The notes under the pieces were generated by a model. It saw only the letters and a program-made list of their open reading frames with translations. It was not told the origin of the DNA and made no database searches. A stretch of DNA of 64,000 bases from Bordetella petrii (GTDB lineage Bacteria > Pseudomonadota > Gammaproteobacteria > Burkholderiales > Burkholderiaceae_B). The stretch spans positions 408,285 through 472,284 of the forward strand of contig NZ_JAFMZZ010000004.1 of the NCBI RefSeq assembly GCF_017356245.1. Direction: 5' to 3'. Position 1 is the stretch's first letter, and each line of letters opens with the position of its first letter. Made by a program: the position numbers and the translations under genes. Positions 25,491 to 34,067 of the stretch are shown piece by piece.

Positions 25491-26141
25491 ATGCGCATAT
25501 CGCTGATCGGAACTGTCCACGCCGAAAGTGGACACGCCAACTTGGCGGAATTGCGGACGATTCTTGAACGCCTTCAGCCTGACGTCATCTTTGCTGAAAT
25601 TCCTACTGCCAATCTTCCTAACTATCTCGACGGCTCTCACGGCAATCTCGAGTCTGCTGCCGTTGCCCTCTATCGGAAGCACTGTCCAGTCGACGTTATA
25701 CCTGTGGACTTAAACAGACCGAACGACGAGTTCTTCAGAAAATCTCAGGAGATGTTCGAAAAGGTCGAAAGAGCGAGCCCTGCATATCGCCGCCTGATGG
25801 ATCAGAACAGCCTCGACACACGAGATCACGGTTTTCCATACCTTAATAGCGATCGCTGCGCCCGAGCATGGGCAGCCATCTATGACGAAGTGTATGCAAC
25901 CGTTGGATGGATCGGCGAGGCCAGATTGCGGCAGATCTACGCTCTGTGGAGCGAGACAAATGACCGTCGCGAGACTGGCATGCTAGATAACATCAATGGC
26001 TATTGCATCCGCTGCGCACTCTCTCATGGAGTGCTTCTCCTTGGTGCTGGACACAGGAAAGCCATGGTGGAGAAGGTGCAGGAGCAACGAGGCGTCGGTG
26101 CACCGGGAATCTCATGGAACCTTGAAAGTTCTTTGGATTAG
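25491..26141 (+). CDS. TraB/TIKI-like domain protein
   Basis: A 216-residue protein starting MRISLIGTVHAESGHANLAELRTILERLQPDVIFAEI. The GTVH motif with a following helix and PDVIFAEI is the hallmark of the TraB/PrgY/TIKI (and EreA-like) hydrolase fold, and GVLLLGAGHRKAMVEKVQE near the C-terminus matches its second His-containing strand (GAGH). There is no membrane segment, so it is soluble. The start at 25491 was chosen because the frame upstream to 25284 overlaps the lipoprotein gene. Family roles vary, and some members are putative metallo-peptidases. It is the last gene of the A+T-rich island. Confidence 0.7.
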   Translation: MRISLIGTVHAESGHANLAELRTILERLQPDVIFAEIPTANLPNYLDGSHGNLESAAVALYRKHCPVDVIPVDLNRPNDEFFRKSQEMFEKVERASPAYRRLMDQNSLDTRDHGFPYLNSDRCARAWAAIYDEVYATVGWIGEARLRQIYALWSETNDRRETGMLDNINGYCIRCALSHGVLLLGAGHRKAMVEKVQEQRGVGAPGISWNLESSLD

Positions 26142-26321
26142 GCAGTGTGAGGAGATATCTGCTGCTGGCCGATAGCCGTCGGTACTGGTACACGGTTTGC
26201 AATCCCAAGCGGTCAATCGTGGATCCATAGCATGGTCCCACCGGAAAACGCGACTGACGCGGGATGCATCGCTGGAGAGCACGGCCGATAACCAAATCAG
26301 GGCGGAACGGGTGGGATCGAC

Positions 26322-27842
26322 TTATAAACGGCTTCTGCCAACCGGACCGACCGCAGAGTAAACCTCCCCTAACCTGCAATACCGGTCCAGGTACTCTCGC
26401 AACACTGCCACCTGATCCCTGCGAAAGATTCCCGCCAAATAGCCATCTGGCCTGACCAGCACGGCGACGCCCTCACCAAGGCCATAGAACCTGGCGAACT
26501 GGTCCAGGTGGTCTTCGATCTCCATGCCGGGGCCGATGCTGTGGATGTGCAAGCCGGCGCTTGGTAAAAAGGTCGAAGCGCCGTTGACAAGCAAGGTCCA
26601 GTGCGTACCCTTGAACAGGTTGAACAGGCGCGTGGGGCTGCCGCCTGCGCCACGCACAATGGCATCAGGCGCGCGATTGCCCGGTGCAAGCCTGCTCGCG
26701 GCTTGCGACGAAAGCGATAACGGCGAGGTGGGATAGCCGATGTCCAGTTGCTGGACTTCACGGGTCCGTCTGTTGTCCCCGGTCTTGAAACCGGCAAGCA
26801 GCCGGGTGGACAGGCCGAGTACGTCCGTAGCCACGGGCCGGCGTTCGGCTTCGTAGGTATCCAGAAGCGCCTCGGGCGCGCCGGCAAGCACGGCCGCCAG
26901 CTTCCAGCCCAGGTTGTAGGCGTCCTGCACGCTGGTGTTGAGGCCTTGTCCGCCGGTGGGCGGATGGACATGCGCCGCATCGCCAACCAGGAACACGGGG
27001 CCATCGCGGTAACGGTCAGCAAGCCTGGCATTCATGTTGTAGGTGGAGGACCAGGCAACCGAATGGACCGTAACGTCCGTGCGCCCGGTATGCAGGGCAA
27101 TCCGTTCGGTCAGCGCTGCAGCGGTGAGGTCGATGTCGCCGTCCAGGGCAACGGGCGCCTGGATCTGGAACAGGTCGGTGCCCGCCAGCGGGCAGATGGC
27201 AATGGGACCTGCGCCGTTGCCATCGAACTGGTGCCACCTATCGCGCGACAGCCCTTCCAGCACGACATCGGCCACGATTGCCCGCACGCCCAAAGTCTTG
27301 CCGGGAAAGCCAATCCCCAGGGTGCTGCGCACCATGCTGCGCCCGCCGTCTGCTCCCACAAGGTAGCGAGCGTGGAAAGTCTGCTGGCCCTCGGGGGTGG
27401 AAAGCCGGGCATCTACCCCGTCGGCGCCAATCACCATCCCGGTCAGCTCGACACCGAACTCCGGCGCATGGCCCAGTTCGACCAGGCGCTCTCGCATGAC
27501 CGCTTCGGTCTTGAACTGCGGAACCATCAACGGAAACGGATAGGGCTCGGCGGGAGTGGGGTCAACCGCACTCGTCACTTCCTGATCCACATGACTGCCG
27601 TCATTCGAGTATCTGCGAACCGTGGGGTAGACGCCACCCGCGGCCATGGTTCGGTCCAGGATCCCCATATCTTCAAAGACCTCCTGAGTACGCGGTTGAA
27701 TCCCTTTGCCGCGCGAGCCCGAAAAGGGGGATGCGAGTTTGTCGATGAGGGCAAAGCGCACGCCGCGCCGCGCCAGTTCTATTGCCAGGGTCATGCCGGC
27801 GGCACCAGCACCGCAGACCAGCACATCAACAGGCTCACGCAT
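26322..27842 (-). CDS. FAD-dependent aromatic monooxygenase (PheA/TfdB-like)
   Basis: A 506-residue flavoprotein hydroxylase: FAD-binding GAGAAGMTLAIELARRG (about 11-27), the DG motif ARYLVGADGGRSMVRSTLGI, the GD motif FLVGDAAHVHPPTGGQGLNTSVQDAYNLGWKLAAVL and a thioredoxin-like C-terminal domain, as in phenol hydroxylase and related 3-component-free monooxygenases. It uses NAD(P)H and O2 to hydroxylate an aromatic ring; substrate unknown. The start at 27842 was chosen on similarity and on the spacing to the divergent MarR gene; the longer frame to 27995 would cover the MarR gene start. Confidence 0.88.
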   Translation of the reverse strand: MREPVDVLVCGAGAAGMTLAIELARRGVRFALIDKLASPFSGSRGKGIQPRTQEVFEDMGILDRTMAAGGVYPTVRRYSNDGSHVDQEVTSAVDPTPAEPYPFPLMVPQFKTEAVMRERLVELGHAPEFGVELTGMVIGADGVDARLSTPEGQQTFHARYLVGADGGRSMVRSTLGIGFPGKTLGVRAIVADVVLEGLSRDRWHQFDGNGAGPIAICPLAGTDLFQIQAPVALDGDIDLTAAALTERIALHTGRTDVTVHSVAWSSTYNMNARLADRYRDGPVFLVGDAAHVHPPTGGQGLNTSVQDAYNLGWKLAAVLAGAPEALLDTYEAERRPVATDVLGLSTRLLAGFKTGDNRRTREVQQLDIGYPTSPLSLSSQAASRLAPGNRAPDAIVRGAGGSPTRLFNLFKGTHWTLLVNGASTFLPSAGLHIHSIGPGMEIEDHLDQFARFYGLGEGVAVLVRPDGYLAGIFRRDQVAVLREYLDRYCRLGEVYSAVGPVGRSRL

Positions 27843-27858
27843 ATCGTTTCTCCAAATA

Positions 27859-27875
27859 ATGTGTAAAATGCACAT
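27859..27875. promoter_or_regulatory. Candidate MarR operator between the monooxygenase and regulator genes
   Basis: ATGTGTAAAATGCACAT is a near-perfect inverted repeat (ATGTG/CACAT arms) in the 49-base divergent gap, 17 bases before the MarR start and 17 bases before the monooxygenase start. MarR sites are typically 16-20-bp palindromes placed like this, so it should repress both genes. Confidence 0.6.
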
Positions 27876-27891
27876 ATCAGGAGGGCAGTTT

Positions 27892-28389
27892 ATGACCATC
27901 AAAAAGAAAGTGCAAGATACACATATTTCGGCGCAACTGAAGGATCTCCATCGGTCCTTGATCTCGATCGTGAGCGTGATGAACCGCCCGCGCAACGACG
28001 AACGGCTGATCGCGGAAGCCGGCGTACAGCTGGACCAAGCGCTTTTTCGCCTGTTGGTGGTGATCGAACGGGTGGGCCCGATCGGCGTGGTGGATCTGGC
28101 GGATCGACTAGGCAGGGACTACACGACCATCAGCCGGCAGGTCGCCAAGCTGGAACGCATGGAGATGGTGATGCGGCATGAGAATTCGGAAGATCGCCGG
28201 ATACGCGAAGCGGTGGTGTCTTCCAAAGGCAAGGCCATAACTGACCAGCTTGACCAGGCCCGCGAGCGCCTGGCACGGGGGATCTTTCAGGACTGGACTG
28301 CGGAAGACATTACGGACCTGGTGCGTCTGATGCGCAAGTTCGCAGAGGCGCTGGAGCAAGGCACACGGGCTGGAAGCGGCGAGCGTTAA
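27892..28389 (+). CDS. MarR-family transcriptional regulator
   Basis: A 165-residue winged-helix regulator: LDQALFRLLVVIERVGPIGVVDLADRLGRDYTTISRQVAKLERMEMVMRHENSEDRRIREAVVSSKGK carries the DNA-recognition helix and the D-x-R-R wing motif of MarR proteins. The ATG at 27892 follows a ribosome site CAGGAGGG. It is divergent from the monooxygenase and probably represses it until a phenolic ligand binds. Confidence 0.9.
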   Translation: MTIKKKVQDTHISAQLKDLHRSLISIVSVMNRPRNDERLIAEAGVQLDQALFRLLVVIERVGPIGVVDLADRLGRDYTTISRQVAKLERMEMVMRHENSEDRRIREAVVSSKGKAITDQLDQARERLARGIFQDWTAEDITDLVRLMRKFAEALEQGTRAGSGER

Positions 28390-28645
28390 GGCATGAAACG
28401 CTTCATTCGTTCCTACGGCCCTGATCGGGCGGCTGGCGATACACCGATTCCGATCCGTTGCGGACCTACACCCGATCGTTCCGTTTCAACGAATCGTTGA
28501 ACAGATGTCATCGCCCAATATCAGAGCAAGATCCGTATAGCCGCTCTTTTTCCTTTGCCATACGCTGCAGGTAGCGGAACAAACGCATCCTGGTTCTTGT
28601 GCCGGATGGGAAATTACAACCCCGCCCCCATCGTGGAAAGGACAA

Positions 28646-29296
28646 ATGCGCCTCTACTATCATCCGGTTTCTTCCAATTCCCGCCGCGTTCTTCTAACAG
28701 CGATCATATTGGAAGCAAAGTTGGAGCTCATCACTGTTGATCTGCTCAAGGGCGAGCACAGAACCGGCGCATACCTCCGAATCAACCCGAACGGCAAGGT
28801 GCCTCTGCTGGACGATGACGGATTCTTGCTTTGGGAATCTCACGCGATCATGCAATATCTGGCGGATAAGAGAGGCGCAGAAGCGCTATACCCCCAAGAT
28901 ATTCAGCTTCGCGCTGATATCAATCGGTGGCTTTTCTGGTCTGCGTACCATTTCACCCCGGCAGTCGGCATCATCAGCAGAGAGCGAATCTCCAAGAAGA
29001 TGGTTGGCGGAACAGGCGGCCCCGACCCGGCTGAAATCGCGCGGGGCGAGGCCCTGATCTTCGCGTCTGCGAAAGTGCTTGACGAGCATCTTGCTGATAA
29101 GCAATGGGTCGCCCAGGACAGGCTCACCCTGGCAGACCTGGCGATTGCATCTCCTCTTATGCATACTGAGGCGGCGAAGCTTCCAATCGCGGCATACGAG
29201 CATCTACAAAGATGGTTCGCACAGGTTCGCGCCTTGGATGCATGGCAGAAGTCGGAACCTGCCCGCTCCGGCGAGCTACGGGCACGGCTCTCATAA
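28646..29296 (+). CDS. Glutathione S-transferase
   Basis: A 216-residue GST: thioredoxin-like N-terminal domain (MRLYYHPVSSNSRRVLLTAIIL, catalytic-type Ser near 9-12; NPNGKVPLLDDDG with the cis-Pro; WESHAIMQYLADK) and an all-helical C-terminal domain with LTLADLAIASPL. Its place between an aromatic monooxygenase and a racemase-like gene suggests a role in aromatic or electrophile metabolism. The 256-base gap before it holds no gene or clear signal that I can see. Confidence 0.88.
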   Translation: MRLYYHPVSSNSRRVLLTAIILEAKLELITVDLLKGEHRTGAYLRINPNGKVPLLDDDGFLLWESHAIMQYLADKRGAEALYPQDIQLRADINRWLFWSAYHFTPAVGIISRERISKKMVGGTGGPDPAEIARGEALIFASAKVLDEHLADKQWVAQDRLTLADLAIASPLMHTEAAKLPIAAYEHLQRWFAQVRALDAWQKSEPARSGELRARLS

Positions 29297-29313
29297 CGTA
29301 CGGCGAAGCGTTG

Positions 29314-29955
29314 CTACACCACCTGCAGGGCGCGGGCCGCGTCCAGCGCCGCCTGTACGCCGTGCATCGGCCGGCAGTTGCTCTCCACCAACTCCGCAGA
29401 GTCCGCCATCCATGGATGCGCGTAGGCCACGACATCAAAGCCCTGGGCATACGCCTCATCTGCCGCCTGCGCGCATGCCGCCATGCATGCCGCCTGTTTG
29501 CCTTCCTGGTAAAGCGCCCAGGCGCCGGGAATCAATCGAACCGTCACACTCGCGCCGGTGGCGGCCGCGTAGTGCTCGAAGAGCGCCCGGTTCGATGCAA
29601 CGCTTGATTCGACGGCACAGAGCACGGCAAGGTTTCTTCCGGCGCGCGACGCCGCTTTGGCCAGGGCCGCGTCCGCCCGGATGATGGGAACGGAGGGTGC
29701 TGCCATGGTGTCGGCCGCGGGGCCAAGCGTTGCGCACGTCACGATTACCGCATCGGCCTCGGCCATCAAGCCCCGCAGCGCTTCGTGGACCAGCCCGTGT
29801 GCGCCGCCGCCTGGCGCCGATCGCTGTGCCATTGCCTGCCGAAGATCTTCGCGAGTTGCATGGCGAATTTGATCTGATGACCAGCCGGCTTTCACTGCCG
29901 CGCGTCCGAAGAGCGCTTTGTTGCTTTCGATCGTGTGCAAAAACGAGATTTTCAT
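29314..29955 (-). CDS. Aspartate/glutamate racemase-family protein
   Basis: A 213-residue protein of the Asp/Glu/hydantoin racemase superfamily. The first catalytic-Cys strand reads VIVTCATLGPAAD, matching the VTCST(L)G pattern, and NLAVLCAVESSVASNRALFEHYA follows the family's second half; a clear second catalytic Cys is not obvious at the usual place (VVAYAHPWMAD has none), so it may have a different reaction, such as maleate isomerase or an amidohydrolase-like activity. It converges on the GST gene with an 17-base gap. Confidence 0.7.
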   Translation of the reverse strand: MKISFLHTIESNKALFGRAAVKAGWSSDQIRHATREDLRQAMAQRSAPGGGAHGLVHEALRGLMAEADAVIVTCATLGPAADTMAAPSVPIIRADAALAKAASRAGRNLAVLCAVESSVASNRALFEHYAAATGASVTVRLIPGAWALYQEGKQAACMAACAQAADEAYAQGFDVVAYAHPWMADSAELVESNCRPMHGVQAALDAARALQVV

Positions 29956-30101
29956 GCGGCCTATCCTTTCGAAGCAAGGTTCGAAAGGATTGTTCTATTG
30001 GCTTCGTGTCGCAACAAGGCCATTGGCAATACTGGTATCGACAGTTCCCCCAGAAATGAGCCGATTCCAGCCTGTCGACCGGCTTCCCTCAGCTACCCCT
30101 A

Positions 30102-31148
30102 CTACAACCCCACCTCCCGTCCCTGTCGATCCAGCTCCACCACCTCTTCCATCAACCGATAAACCGCCCGGTTGGCCCCCAGCGATACCCCATCCACGGT
30201 ACTCACCGCCATCCCGCTATACCCATCGAACGCCCCATAGGCGATAGGCGCGCCAATACTCTGCGCCACATCGTCCCAAGCGGGCAACAACGCAGGCCGC
30301 CCACAGGCCAATGCCATGGCCGCCGCAATGGCATAAGCCCCCCAGTTGGACACCGATGCCGGCAGCAGGAAGTCGACCATCGTGGAATCCAGCAAGCCAC
30401 CATGGCAATCGCACCCGCAGTCCCTTCCATACGGATGGCGGCTTTCCAGCTGCTCGCGGATTCTCCCAAAGCCGATTTCATTGCCGCCATCGCCCACGCC
30501 CACTGTCAGCACGCCACGCTGGCGCAACGCCTGGGCCAGCACGTGCGCATGGGCCACCCAATCGGGGTCTTTGGCCTTGCCGCTGCTGTTGTGAAATACC
30601 CCCTTCAGATTGGGTCCGGGCTTTTCCACAAAAAACGCCCCCGATAGATCCGGTAGTTGTTGCAGCAGCTGTTGCACAAACGGCCCTGCCGCCGCGTTGC
30701 CGGCGGGAAACGGCAGGCACCATGCGGCGTTGCTGCGCTGCCGCCAGGAATTTTCGGCCAGCAACGGCGTACCGCCAGCCTGTATCGATGCCTGGATGCC
30801 AGGCAGGAACTGCGCTTCGGACAGCACGCAGGTACGCACACCCAGTGCGGCGAACATACGCGCCAGCACGGCCGCGCCCGACGGCCCGTCGGTTTCGCCG
30901 TGCGGCAGCCACACCGGATTGCCGGTGCCCGTTACCACGATGACGGTACCCAGATGCAGGCGCGGCACCAGGGCCTGCGAGATCTGGCCGCAGATGGGTG
31001 TGCCGCCCTGCTGTTCGCGCGCCACGCCGTAGCGCAGTTGAGTGCCGCCCTGCTGGGCCGGCTTGTTCTTGAGTTCGAGGTTGGCGATGTGGTCCAGGTA
31101 GTCGTAAAACCACGGGTTCACGCCGGCGGCCGCGATGTTATTGCTCAT
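30102..31148 (-). CDS. DUF4392 (D-glutamate cyclase-like) protein
   Basis: A 348-residue protein with the DUF4392 signatures PHGETDGPSGAAVLARMFAALG and LTVGVGDGGNEIGFGRIRE. The domain is that of the C-terminal part of the mammalian mitochondrial D-glutamate cyclase, which makes 5-oxo-D-proline. VNPWFYDYLDHIANLELKNKPAQQGGTQLRYGVAR at the N-terminus is also typical. The start at 31148 lies 11 bases inside the upstream dehydrogenase gene. With a dehydrogenase, an MBL hydrolase and a Bug binding protein it seems to degrade a cyclic or hydroxy-acid compound; the substrate is open. Confidence 0.78.
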   Translation of the reverse strand: MSNNIAAAGVNPWFYDYLDHIANLELKNKPAQQGGTQLRYGVAREQQGGTPICGQISQALVPRLHLGTVIVVTGTGNPVWLPHGETDGPSGAAVLARMFAALGVRTCVLSEAQFLPGIQASIQAGGTPLLAENSWRQRSNAAWCLPFPAGNAAAGPFVQQLLQQLPDLSGAFFVEKPGPNLKGVFHNSSGKAKDPDWVAHAHVLAQALRQRGVLTVGVGDGGNEIGFGRIREQLESRHPYGRDCGCDCHGGLLDSTMVDFLLPASVSNWGAYAIAAAMALACGRPALLPAWDDVAQSIGAPIAYGAFDGYSGMAVSTVDGVSLGANRAVYRLMEEVVELDRQGREVGL

Positions 31149-32043
31149 TCCAGCCCCTGTCGAAGCCGATATCCAGCCAGTTTTCCCACAGCTTGGAGAT
31201 CGCGGCGTAGTCCAGCCGGTCCAGCCCCTGGCCATGGGCGATTTCGTACACCGTGTGCGAGGCCTGCATGGTGAACAGCGGCACGCCCAGTTCGCGGGCC
31301 AGGTCCAGCGCCAGCATCGAGTCCTTGCGGGCGTTGGCAGTGGGCATGCCGCCTTCGAAATTCTGCTGGCGGATGCGCTCGCCGAAGCGGTGCGTCAACG
31401 GCCGCAGCAGGCCGGATTCGCGCTCCATCAGCGTGTAGTACACCTCGATGGGCACGCCCGCTTTCACAGCCAGAGCGGCGCCTTCCAGCAGCATGACCAT
31501 GGTGGTGTGCGCGACGGCGTTGTTGACCAGCTTGGCCCGCATGCCGCTGCCCGCCTCGCCCAAGTGGAATATTTCTTCGGCGGCGGCTTCCAGCACGGGC
31601 TTCGCGCGCGCGTAGTCGCCCGCCGAAGCGCCCACCAGGAAGGTGGCGCGGCCCTGTTGCAGCTTGTGCACGCCGCCGACGATGGCGGCGTCGACCACGG
31701 TGGCGCCGTGCTGCGCGGCCAGCGCGCATAGCTCGGCGACGTCGTGCGGGCTGACGGTGCTGGTTTCGATGATCAGGCGGCCCGCCAGGCCGCCTTGCGC
31801 CAGCTCGCTGGCTGCCGCCAGCGACGCCGCGGGCGTGGGCAGGGATAGCAGCACGATGTCGCACCGCGCGGCCAGCTCGGCGGCCGTGGCTGCGATGCGC
31901 AAGCCAGCCTGGCGCGCCCTGTCGCATTGGCTCGCGTCGCGGTCATAGCCCATGACGCCGAAGGCGTGCATCAGCGGCACGGCCAGCGACAGGCCCGCGT
32001 TGCCCAATCCGACCACGCCGATGGCGGGCTTGTTCCGATCCAT
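31138..32043 (-). CDS. NAD(P)-dependent beta-hydroxyacid dehydrogenase
   Basis: A 301-residue member of the 3-hydroxyisobutyrate/6-phosphogluconate dehydrogenase family: Rossmann motif GVVGLGNAGLSLAVPLM (about 9-25), the substrate-site strand IIETSTVSPHD, VDAAIVGGVHKLQQG, and the catalytic Lys region GSGMRAKLVNNAVAH (K in family pattern GxGxxxKxxxN). It would oxidise a 3-hydroxyacid. It is the second enzyme of the minus-strand operon headed by the Bug-type binding protein. Confidence 0.88.
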   Translation of the reverse strand: MDRNKPAIGVVGLGNAGLSLAVPLMHAFGVMGYDRDASQCDRARQAGLRIAATAAELAARCDIVLLSLPTPAASLAAASELAQGGLAGRLIIETSTVSPHDVAELCALAAQHGATVVDAAIVGGVHKLQQGRATFLVGASAGDYARAKPVLEAAAEEIFHLGEAGSGMRAKLVNNAVAHTTMVMLLEGAALAVKAGVPIEVYYTLMERESGLLRPLTHRFGERIRQQNFEGGMPTANARKDSMLALDLARELGVPLFTMQASHTVYEIAHGQGLDRLDYAAISKLWENWLDIGFDRGWNEQ

Positions 32044-32078
32044 GTTTTAACTCTCCAATTGACTGCAAGAAAATCTGC

Positions 32079-32876
32079 CTAGCGCGAGGCGCTGGCGACG
32101 GCATCTTCATAAAGACTGGCGTCGTGTTCGAGCCACCACGTGGGAAAGAATGGCACCCGGGCGGTGACGACATCGGTCCAGTTGGCCGATAGCTTGCGTT
32201 CCAGCATGGCGACGTGCTCGTGGGCGCGCGACAACACGAATTGCTTGTGGCTGGGTAGCAGCGCATCGATTTCCAGGGCAGCCAGGCGCCGCACGGAATC
32301 GCGGTAGGCGCGGAAATCGGTGTTGGCCGACACGGTGCCGTGGCCGCCTTCGGCGAACACGGTGTCGCCGCCGAATAGCACGCGCTTGCCGCCAAATTGC
32401 AGCAGCAGGGAAATCGAGTCGCTGCTGTGGCCCGGCGTATGCACAACTTGCAGCCGCAAGCCGCCCACCGCGATCTCGTCGCCGTCTTCAAGACTGCGCG
32501 CGACCGAAGCCCCCTGCGAAGGAATGCCACGGCGCGCGACGTGCGAATGGGCCCACTCACCCTCTTCCACCGTGGCGCGGCCCAGGCTGTGCGCCAGGAT
32601 GCGCGCGCCCGTGGCGCGCTGCCACCAGGCGCAGCCGCGCGCGTGATCCCAGTGCGTGTGCGTAAGCACGATCTGCCGGATCTTTTCCAGGGGCACGCCG
32701 TCGCTTGCCAGGTTGGACTGCATCCACTCGGGCTGTATGCCGCTGCCGGCGTCGATCATGGCGGCTTCGCTGCCGCCGTCCACCACGTAAATGTGCGCAT
32801 CGGTGGGGTGCGACACCCCCATGCCCCCGCCGCCTATCATGTAGATGGCATGCGCGCCGTCGGCCAGTATTTTCAT
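32079..32876 (-). CDS. Metallo-beta-lactamase-fold hydrolase
   Basis: A 265-residue MBL-fold enzyme with the metal motif HTHWDHARG, further ligands in VHTPGHSSDS and LFGGDTVF, and a late His in LLPSHKQFV. It resembles lactonase/glyoxalase-II-like hydrolases. The start at 32876 is 26 bases after the Bug gene stop; the longer frame to 34019 is shadow of that gene. A lactone- or thioester-opening step upstream of the dehydrogenase would fit. Confidence 0.87.
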   Translation of the reverse strand: MKILADGAHAIYMIGGGGMGVSHPTDAHIYVVDGGSEAAMIDAGSGIQPEWMQSNLASDGVPLEKIRQIVLTHTHWDHARGCAWWQRATGARILAHSLGRATVEEGEWAHSHVARRGIPSQGASVARSLEDGDEIAVGGLRLQVVHTPGHSSDSISLLLQFGGKRVLFGGDTVFAEGGHGTVSANTDFRAYRDSVRRLAALEIDALLPSHKQFVLSRAHEHVAMLERKLSANWTDVVTARVPFFPTWWLEHDASLYEDAVASASR

Positions 32877-32902
32877 TGGCGTCTCCGTGTTCGTGTGCGG
32901 GC

Positions 32903-33892
32903 CTAGTCCACCTGGGCGCCGGACGCCTTCACCACCACGGCCCACTTGGCGATTTCGCGCTGGATATAGTCGGCGAATTGCGCGGGCGTGTTGCCCACCG
33001 GGGTGGCGCCCAGTTCCAGCAGCTTGCGGCGGGTGTCGGGGGTATGCACGATGTCGGCCACGGCGGTGCTGATTTTTTTCACCACGTCGGGCGGAGTGCC
33101 GGCCGGCGCCAGCAGGCCGTACCACGAGCCCACTTCGTAGCCCGGCAGGCCCGATTCGGCCAGGGTGGGCACATCGGGCAAGGCCGGGTCGCGCTGCGGG
33201 CTGGTAACGGCCAGCGCCTTCAGCTTGCCGGACTTCACGTAGGGCATGGCGGACGGCAACGTGTCGAAGATCACCTGAACTTGCCCGGCCAGCAAGTCGG
33301 TGACGGCGGCGGCGGTGCCGCGATACGGCACGTGCACCATCTTCACCCCCGCCATCGAATCGAACAATTCGCCCGCCAGGTGGTGCGAACTGCCGTTGCC
33401 GGCCGAACCAAAATACAACTTGCCGGGGTTGGCCTTCAGGTAGTCGATGAACTGCGCCACCGAATCGACCGGCACCTTGGGATTGACTTCCAGCACGCTG
33501 GGCGTGGATGCCACCAGCCCGATCGGCGCGAAGTCTTTCACCGGGTCGTAAGGCATGCGCTTGTACAGGCTGGCATTGATGCCGTGCGTGGCCACGGTGC
33601 CCATCAGCAACGTGTAGCCATCGGGTTCGGCATGCGCGGCGGCGTCGGACCCGATGTTGCCGCCCGCGCCGGGACGGTTGTCCACCACGATGGGCACGTT
33701 CCAGCGGGTACCCAGTTCTTGCGCCAGGATGCGCGTGACCAGGTCGGTGGTGCCCGCGGCGGCGAAGGGCACGATGATGCGGATCGGGCGCGCGGGGTAG
33801 GTGTCGGCATGCGCGGGCAGCGCGGCGAAAGCCAGGCAGGCCGCCGCGGCTGTGCATGCCAGACGGTTCCAAAAGAAGGACATCAGTTGCAT
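32903..33892 (-). CDS. Bug/TctC-family periplasmic substrate-binding protein
   Basis: A 329-residue tripartite tricarboxylate receptor protein of the Bug family, hugely expanded in Bordetella and relatives. A signal peptide (about 1-29, ends in LPAHA-D) is followed by YPARPIRIIVPFAAAGTTDLVTRILAQELG and VVDNRPGAGGNIGSDAAAHAEPDGYTLLMG, both diagnostic. No TctA/TctB membrane proteins are adjacent, as is usual for orphan Bug proteins. The start at 33892 has AGGAG 8 bases upstream. It is the first gene of the operon and divergent from an IclR gene. Ligands of the family are mostly carboxylates. Confidence 0.9.
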   Translation of the reverse strand: MQLMSFFWNRLACTAAAACLAFAALPAHADTYPARPIRIIVPFAAAGTTDLVTRILAQELGTRWNVPIVVDNRPGAGGNIGSDAAAHAEPDGYTLLMGTVATHGINASLYKRMPYDPVKDFAPIGLVASTPSVLEVNPKVPVDSVAQFIDYLKANPGKLYFGSAGNGSSHHLAGELFDSMAGVKMVHVPYRGTAAAVTDLLAGQVQVIFDTLPSAMPYVKSGKLKALAVTSPQRDPALPDVPTLAESGLPGYEVGSWYGLLAPAGTPPDVVKKISTAVADIVHTPDTRRKLLELGATPVGNTPAQFADYIQREIAKWAVVVKASGAQVD

Positions 33893-33942
33893 GAGTTTGT
33901 CTCCTGTTGGCCGTCGGGATTTTTCGGCCAGTATGTTCACAT

Positions 33943-34067
33943 TGTGCACATATCGAAAATGCGATAGAGTGCAGATTCCCGTGGGTGCTACGGCTGTTTT
34001 TTGAAGACTCTACGAGCAAGCCTGTTTCCAGGCAAGCAAACCCAGTAAATTTATGATCACATTATGA
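33943..34067. promoter_or_regulatory. Divergent control region of the Bug operon and IclR gene
   Basis: The 171-base gap holds a perfect palindrome TGTGCACA (33943-33950) close to the Bug start, and a tandem ATGATCA repeat (cATTATGATCA type, near 34050-34070) just at the IclR start. Either may be the IclR operator; the second would overlap its own promoter or start, consistent with autorepression. Confidence 0.4.
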
